A DNA stretch of 64,000 bases, from positions 2,666,001-2,730,000 of the forward strand of contig OY821751.1 in assembly GCA_963682055.1 (NCBI GenBank), given 5' to 3'. Under the pieces are notes generated by a model that saw nothing but the letters and a program-made list of their open reading frames with translations, was not told where the DNA came from and did no database searches. The position numbers and the translations under genes were made by a program. Source of the DNA: Primula veris. Lineage: Eukaryota > Streptophyta > Magnoliopsida > Ericales > Primulaceae. Position 1 is the first letter of the stretch. Every line of letters begins with the position of its first letter. This document shows positions 58,607 to 64,000 of the stretch, piece after piece.

Positions 58607-61600
58607 GCTTACGTCGGCAACCTTGACCTCATGGTCCCCTTTTTATTTTATTATTTTAATTTCTAAAATTACGAGTACTAAAAATAAACCCCACTACGTT
58701 ACTTGACCAATTAATTGTCTCTCAAATTTTGGTTTATTAGCATTTTTGGCCTTTTGGAGGTGTAATTTTTTGTACTCAACAATTTTTTTTAAACCCTAGA
58801 AAACCCATATTACTGTAATTTTAGCTTTATTTGTGTTAGTTTGTTAGCTTAAAATTAGCCAGGTACCCTCCCTTTTTTATTCATTCTTTTTATTATTATT
58901 ACTTTTATTTATAAATTTATATAAACACAGTAATAGTTAATAGAAAAACCTAACTTAACCCAGTTTAATTGTCTTTTATATTATATACTTGTACTAATCA
59001 TGACTTTTAATTCACCCTTTAGTTTAAATTAGCTTATTTGTGTTAGTTTGTTAGCTTAAAATTAGCTCACGTCGGCAACCTCGACCCCTAGGTCTTTTAT
59101 CATAGGTTTTGGTTTGTTTGATTTTTTAGCTTTTTGCTATAAAAACAGAAATTAGAAAAACCCCAAACCCTACTACTGTTATGTACTTGTTCTATAATCA
59201 TAACTATTTACCCTTTAGTGCCTAATTTGCAGGTTTTTTTTAGCTTAAAACGAGCTTATGTGTGTTGGTTTCATAGGTTTTTAGCTTAAAAGCTCGTTTT
59301 TGTTAAGTTAGAAAGTTGGGGATTTTTAAAATAAAAATAACCCAAACCCTACTACTGTTATGTAATTGTTGTAACTATTTACCCTTTATTGCCTGTTTTG
59401 CAATTTTCTTTTTTCTTAGCTTTTTAAGTTTAAAATAAGCTTATCTGTGTTTGGTTTGTTAGATTTTTAGCTTAAAAGCTCGCTTTTGGGCCAATAAAAG
59501 CAGATCAGTTAGAAAGTTGGGGGTTTCTCACATAAAAATAAACCAAAATAGAAAATTGCTAATAACGCCACCGCTTACGTCGGCAACGTCGACCCGATGG
59601 TCTCTCCTTTTACGTATTATTTTTTTAATCATTATTTATGAAATTATAAAAAACACAAATTAGAAAAACCCAAAACCCCAGTTAGTTGTCTTTTATATAC
59701 TTGTACTATAATCATCATTATTAATTCACTCTTTAATGCCTGTTTGGCAACTGTTTTTTTCCACTTAGCTTTTTTGCTTAAAAAAAGTTGGTGGTGTTTC
59801 GTTTGTTTGCATTTTGAGCTCTAATGCAAGACGCCACCGCTTACGTAGGCAACCTCGACCCCCCAGGTCTCTTCTTTATTTTATTCATTCATAAAATTAT
59901 AAAAATACAAAATAGAACCCCTCCCCCCCCCCCCCCCCCCCCCCCCCAACACACACACACACACAACGTTACTCAACCCAATTAATTTTCTTTTATATAC
60001 TAACATGGCACCTTCTTTTTTCTTAGCCTATTTGTGTTAGTTTGATAGCTTAAAATTAGCTTACGTCGGCAACCTTGACCCCATGGTCTCTCTTTATTTA
60101 ATTTTAATTTATAAAATTAGAGTAGTAAAAATAAACCCCACACACGCAAAATAGAAAAACCCAAGCCCTACTACTGTTATCTACTTGTTCTATAATCATT
60201 AACTATTAATTCACCCTTTTAGTGCCTGTTTTGTAGCTTTTTTTTTTCTTAGCCTTTTTAGGTTAAAATAGGCTTATTGGTGTTTTGGTATGTTTGGTTT
60301 GAGAAAAGGTCGCTTTTGGGCCAAAAAAGCAGAGAAGCTAGAAATTTGGGGATTTTTCGCATAAAAATAACCATTTTTTTATTTAACTTCTGTTAAACCC
60401 TAAAAAACCCCTACGTCGGCAACCTTAACCCCCAAGTTTTTTTTATTATTACTATTATTTACCATAAAATTAAATTCCAGTAAAAAGAAACCCCACACAC
60501 GCAAAATAGAAAAACCCTAAGCCCCATTATTCGTTACATAAACCAGTTAATTGTCTTATTTTAATTTGGAAATTCAGGGCTTTTTGCGAATTTCATTACT
60601 CGAATTCTTCATTTGAGCAAAATCTATCACAAACCCTAGAAAACCCCTGCTACTTAATTGTCTGGAATAATTATAATTTATCAACACTCCACTGCTTACG
60701 TTGGCCACCTCGACCCTCAGGTTGCCTCTCTTTTTATTAGTACTTTTATTTATAAAATTATACTCAAACCGCACACACGCAAAATAAAAAATCTCTAAAC
60801 CCCATTATTTCGTTACTCAAACCAGTTTAATTGTCTTTTATGTATATTTGATAATATTTCTACTATAATCATAATTAACTATTAATAGGCTTATTAATAC
60901 TGGGCAACTTCTTTTTTTCTTTCGCCTTTTTTAGCTTAAAATAGGCTTATTGGTGTTTTGGTATGTTAGTTTTAAAAAAAGTGCCTGTTTGGCAACTGTT
61001 TTTTTCCGCGTGCCAAGTTTGGTTTGTTTGCATTTTCAGCCGTAAATTTTGTAGTTTCTTTTTTTCTTAGCTTCAAATAAGCTATTGGTGTTTGGTATGT
61101 TAGGTTTTTAGTTTTCTAAAAAGCTCTCTTTTGGCCAAAAAAGCTAAAAAGGCAGAGAAACCCCGAACACCAAGACGCCACCGCTTACGTAGGCAACCTC
61201 GACCCCCGGGTCCCTTTTTATTTTTATTATTTTTTAATCTTTATTTATAAAATTATAAAAACACACAATAGAAAAACCTTAAACCCTACAGCACTACGTA
61301 ACTCAACCCAGCTAATTGTCTTTTTATTACTTCTTTTTTTTATTATTTTTATTTATAAAATTACACTCCAGTGAAAAGAAACCCCACACACACGCAAAAT
61401 AGAAGATCCCTAAACCCATTATTCGTTACTCAACCCAGTTAATTCTATTTTCTGTATATAGTTTTACTCTAATCATAACTATTAATTCACCCTTTAGTGG
61501 GCGATTTCTTTTTTTAGCTTAAAATAGGCTTATTGGTGTTAGGTTTAAAAAAAAGTTCGCTTTTGGGCCAAAAAAAGCTTAAAAAGCAGAGAAATAACAA

Positions 61601-62372
61601 ACAAAAAAGCGAAACCAAGACGCAACCGCTTACGTCGGCAACCTTGAACCCCGGGTCTTATTCATACTTCCTTTTAATCTTTATTTATGAAATTATATAA
61701 TAACACAAATATATAAAAACCCCAAACCCCATTATTTGTTACTCGAACCAGTTAATTGTCTTCTACTATAATAATCATAAGTAGCTATTAGTTCACTCTT
61801 TAGTACCCCATGGTCTTATTCCTTCTTTTTAATTTTTATTTATAAAATTACAAAAACACAATTGAAAATTCCAAACCCCACACACTTCGTTAGTCAACCC
61901 AGTTTATTGTCTTTTATATACTTGTACTGTAATAATCACAAGTATTCACTCTTTAGTGCCTGTTTGGCTACTGTTTTTTTCCACTTAGCTTTTTTTAGCC
62001 TTTTTGCTTTAAAAAGCTGGCGGTGTTTTTGGTTTGTTAGCATTTTTAGCTTTTTGAGTTGTAATTTCTCATTTTTCAATTAAACCCTAGAAAACCCCTT
62101 TACTTTTATATACTTGTATTATAATCATAAGTAACTAATTCACTCTTTAGTGCCTGATTGGCAGCATGTTTTTTTCTTAGCTTTTTTTGGCTTGAAATAA
62201 GCTTATGGTGTTTGGTTTGTTGAGATTTAGCTTAAAAAAAGCTTGCTTATGTACCAGAAAAGCTTAAAAAGCTCAAAATCAGACAAGTTAGAAAGTTGGG
62301 GAATTTTCACATGAAAATAACCCAAATATAAATTATCTAAGCCTACATCGGCAACCTCGACCCTCAGGTCTT
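58607..62372 (+). repeat. Array of about eleven exon-1/donor junction copies in SF3B4 intron 1
   Basis: Copies of the last 25-40 bases of exon 1 plus the 5' splice site recur at about 58607-58634, 59065-59092, 59564-59601, 59826-59869, 60058-60087, 60411-60437, 60686-60722, 61168-61212, 61612-61657, 61804-61816 (partial) and 62341-62372. The best keep GACGCCACCGCTTACGT followed by GGCAACCTCGACCC and a following GT (CTCAG|GT, CCCAG|GT, CCGGGT, CATG|GT). All are on the + strand and spaced roughly 160-550 bp apart. They lack the upstream start-codon part of exon 1. Differences between copies show they are old. Confidence 0.9.
59923..59947. repeat. Poly(C) tract, 25 bases, followed by (AC)n
   Basis: Twenty-five consecutive C, then A and an AC repeat to about 59965, 55 bases after the fourth exon-junction copy. 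Tracts this long are error-prone in sequencing, so the exact length is uncertain. Confidence 0.9.
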
Positions 62373-64000
62373 TATTCCTTTTTATTTATTTATTTATTAT
62401 TATATTTAGAAAAAACACACAAACCTAAAACCCCACACAACACTACGTTACTCAACTTAGTTAACTTCTTGATGGTTGCCTCTCTTTTTATTACTACTGA
62501 CCTTTTTTTTATTAATCTTTATTATCTTATTCAATTTTTAACTACGAAGTTGAGGGCTTGTACTCGAAATTTATCAAAACCACTACTACTTAATTGTCTA
62601 GAATAATTATATAACTGATAAATCAAGGGCAGATAATCATTTTTTTTTCATTATTACTAACTCTCTGTTTAAATATCCTTATTATTTTATTCATTTTTTA
62701 ATTACGAAGGTTTGGGCTTGTTCTAGAAATTTTATCAAAACCGCCGAGAAAAACCCCTACTACTTAATTGCCTAGAATAAGTATAAAACTAAGTACTAAT
62801 CATCTTTTTATTATCCTTTTTTTAATCCCATTCTTTTATTTTTAGTTAGGAAAATCAGGGATGAGTTTGCTAATTTCATTACTCTAATTTTTTATTCCTA
62901 ATTTTTCATTTGAGCTAAATTTATCAAAACCCTAGGAAACCCCTACTACTTAATTTGTCTTGTATTTCTAGAATAATTATAACTGGTTAATATTTAGCAG
63001 GATAATTGTATTTTTAATATACTTGGTACTATAATCATAAGTAACTATTCACCCTTTAGTGCCTGTTTGGCAACTGTTTTTTTCCGCTTAGCTTTTTTAG
63101 CTTGCAATAAGCATTTGGATTTTGGTTTGTTAGGTTTTTTAGCTTTAAAAAAGGCAGTTAAGCTAGAAAATTGGGGATTTTCTAGATATTTCTTACATAT
63201 CATAAAAACACAAAATAGAAAAACCAAAATCCCACACACTATGCTACTCAACCCAGTTTAATTCTCTTTTATAGTATACTTCTACTATATAATAATCATT
63301 ACTATTCACTCTTTATTGCTGTTTGGTTTGTTAGGTTTAACAAAAGCTCGATTGGTTGGCTCTCTTTTGTATTCTTTGTTATTTGTTTATTTTAAATAGG
63401 AAACCAGGTTGATCACTGTAATTTTCAATTAATACAGTTTCAATTGAGCTCGTACTCGAAATTTATCAAAACCCTAGAAAACCCCTACTACTTAATTGTC
63501 CGGAATATTTATAAAACTAATAAATCTTTACTTGGGGAATCTTAATTGTCTGCAGTATTTTTATCTTCTTCTTTTTTATTTTTCATTCTCATTGTTTTTT
63601 TTTTTAATTAGGAAATTCAAGGCTGTTTGCTAATTTCATTACTCTAATTTTTATTTTGAGCAAAATTTATCAAAACCCTAGAAAACCCCTACTAATTGTA
63701 TAGAATAATTGTAAAACTAGTAAACCTTTAGCTGGATAATTTTCTTAATCCGTAGTAACTTGAGGCATTGTTTATTGAACTAATCATCTTTTTACTATCC
63801 TTTTATTTTTAAATCTTATCTTTGCTAATTTCATTACTCTAATTTTTAGTCAAATACTTTGCACTCTTGCCCACTAACTAATAACAAAAAATTCATGTAA
63901 CCCAGAGCAGATTCTGGTTCCCCAGTTGTAGGTCGTAATTGTGGACTTACATTTCCCAAGAATCCTTTTAAAATATTTTAGTTTCATATCCTTTCGTTCA

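Larger units (their letters stand above)
58206..64000 (+). other. SF3B4: Intron 1 of SF3B4 (partial)
   Basis: At least 5.8 kb with no further recognisable coding exon. Almost all of it is a loose tandem array with recurring blocks. In order these are a CTTTTATATACTTGTACTATA block, a GTGCCTGTTTGGCAACTG block, a TTAGCTTAAAATAAGCTTAT block, an exon-1-like junction, and an AAAACCCTAAACCCC block. After about 62.4 kb the array goes on without the exon core. Confidence 0.82.

Noticed and set aside
58607..62372. Junction copies as true alternative first exons of SF3B4
   Set aside because: They lack the start-codon part of exon 1 and no consistent upstream acceptor was seen, so they are listed as a repeat rather than as exons.

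Overview
This window is nuclear DNA from a flowering plant, most likely a eudicot. The evidence is intron-rich genes with GT-AG introns, plant-type HD-Zip and G-box bZIP factors, plant-type U2AF65 and SF3B4, Ty1/copia and L1-like elements, and many plant DNA-transposon MITEs. The species cannot be named from the sequence. The DNA is AT-rich and mostly repeats, with four real host genes, all on the + strand.

Layout. Bases 1-22,200 are a transposon-rich gene desert. It holds a recent full-length copia element (3960-12375, minus strand, 5-bp target duplication) whose pol is broken by one frameshift and one stop. It also holds a degraded L1-like LINE (15.7-19.8 kb, minus), a truncated second copia (about 20.2-21.66 kb, minus), and MITEs of the CACTA, Mutator-like, Stowaway and hAT types. 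Bases 22,240-24,860 carry a three-exon HD-Zip class I gene of the ATHB21/40/53 type. Bases 25.3-30.4 kb contain a diverged segmental duplication with hAT and Mutator-like insertions. Bases 30.8-37.5 kb carry a ten-coding-exon G-box-binding bZIP gene (GBF1-like) with a G-box in its own upstream region. Bases 37.5-43.5 kb are intergenic, with LINE and Stowaway remains. Bases 43,528-55,199 carry the twelve-exon large subunit of splicing factor U2AF (U2AF65). An A-rich minisatellite and a hAT relic follow. The first exon of SF3B4 (SAP49) lies at 58,101-58,205; the rest of that gene is beyond the window.

How the genes relate. U2AF65 and SF3B4 both act in branch-site and 3' splice-site recognition, and here they are tandem neighbours. 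Each has a very long first intron filled with tandem repeats: a roughly 29-unit, 123-bp minisatellite with a 614-bp higher-order period in U2AF65, and in SF3B4 about eleven decayed copies of the gene's own exon-1/5'-splice-site junction. The SF3B4 array is the most unusual structure in the window. The GBF-like gene also has a tandem duplication at its leader 5' splice site. Whether any of this affects splicing is inference. No CRISPR array, operon or other prokaryotic system is present.
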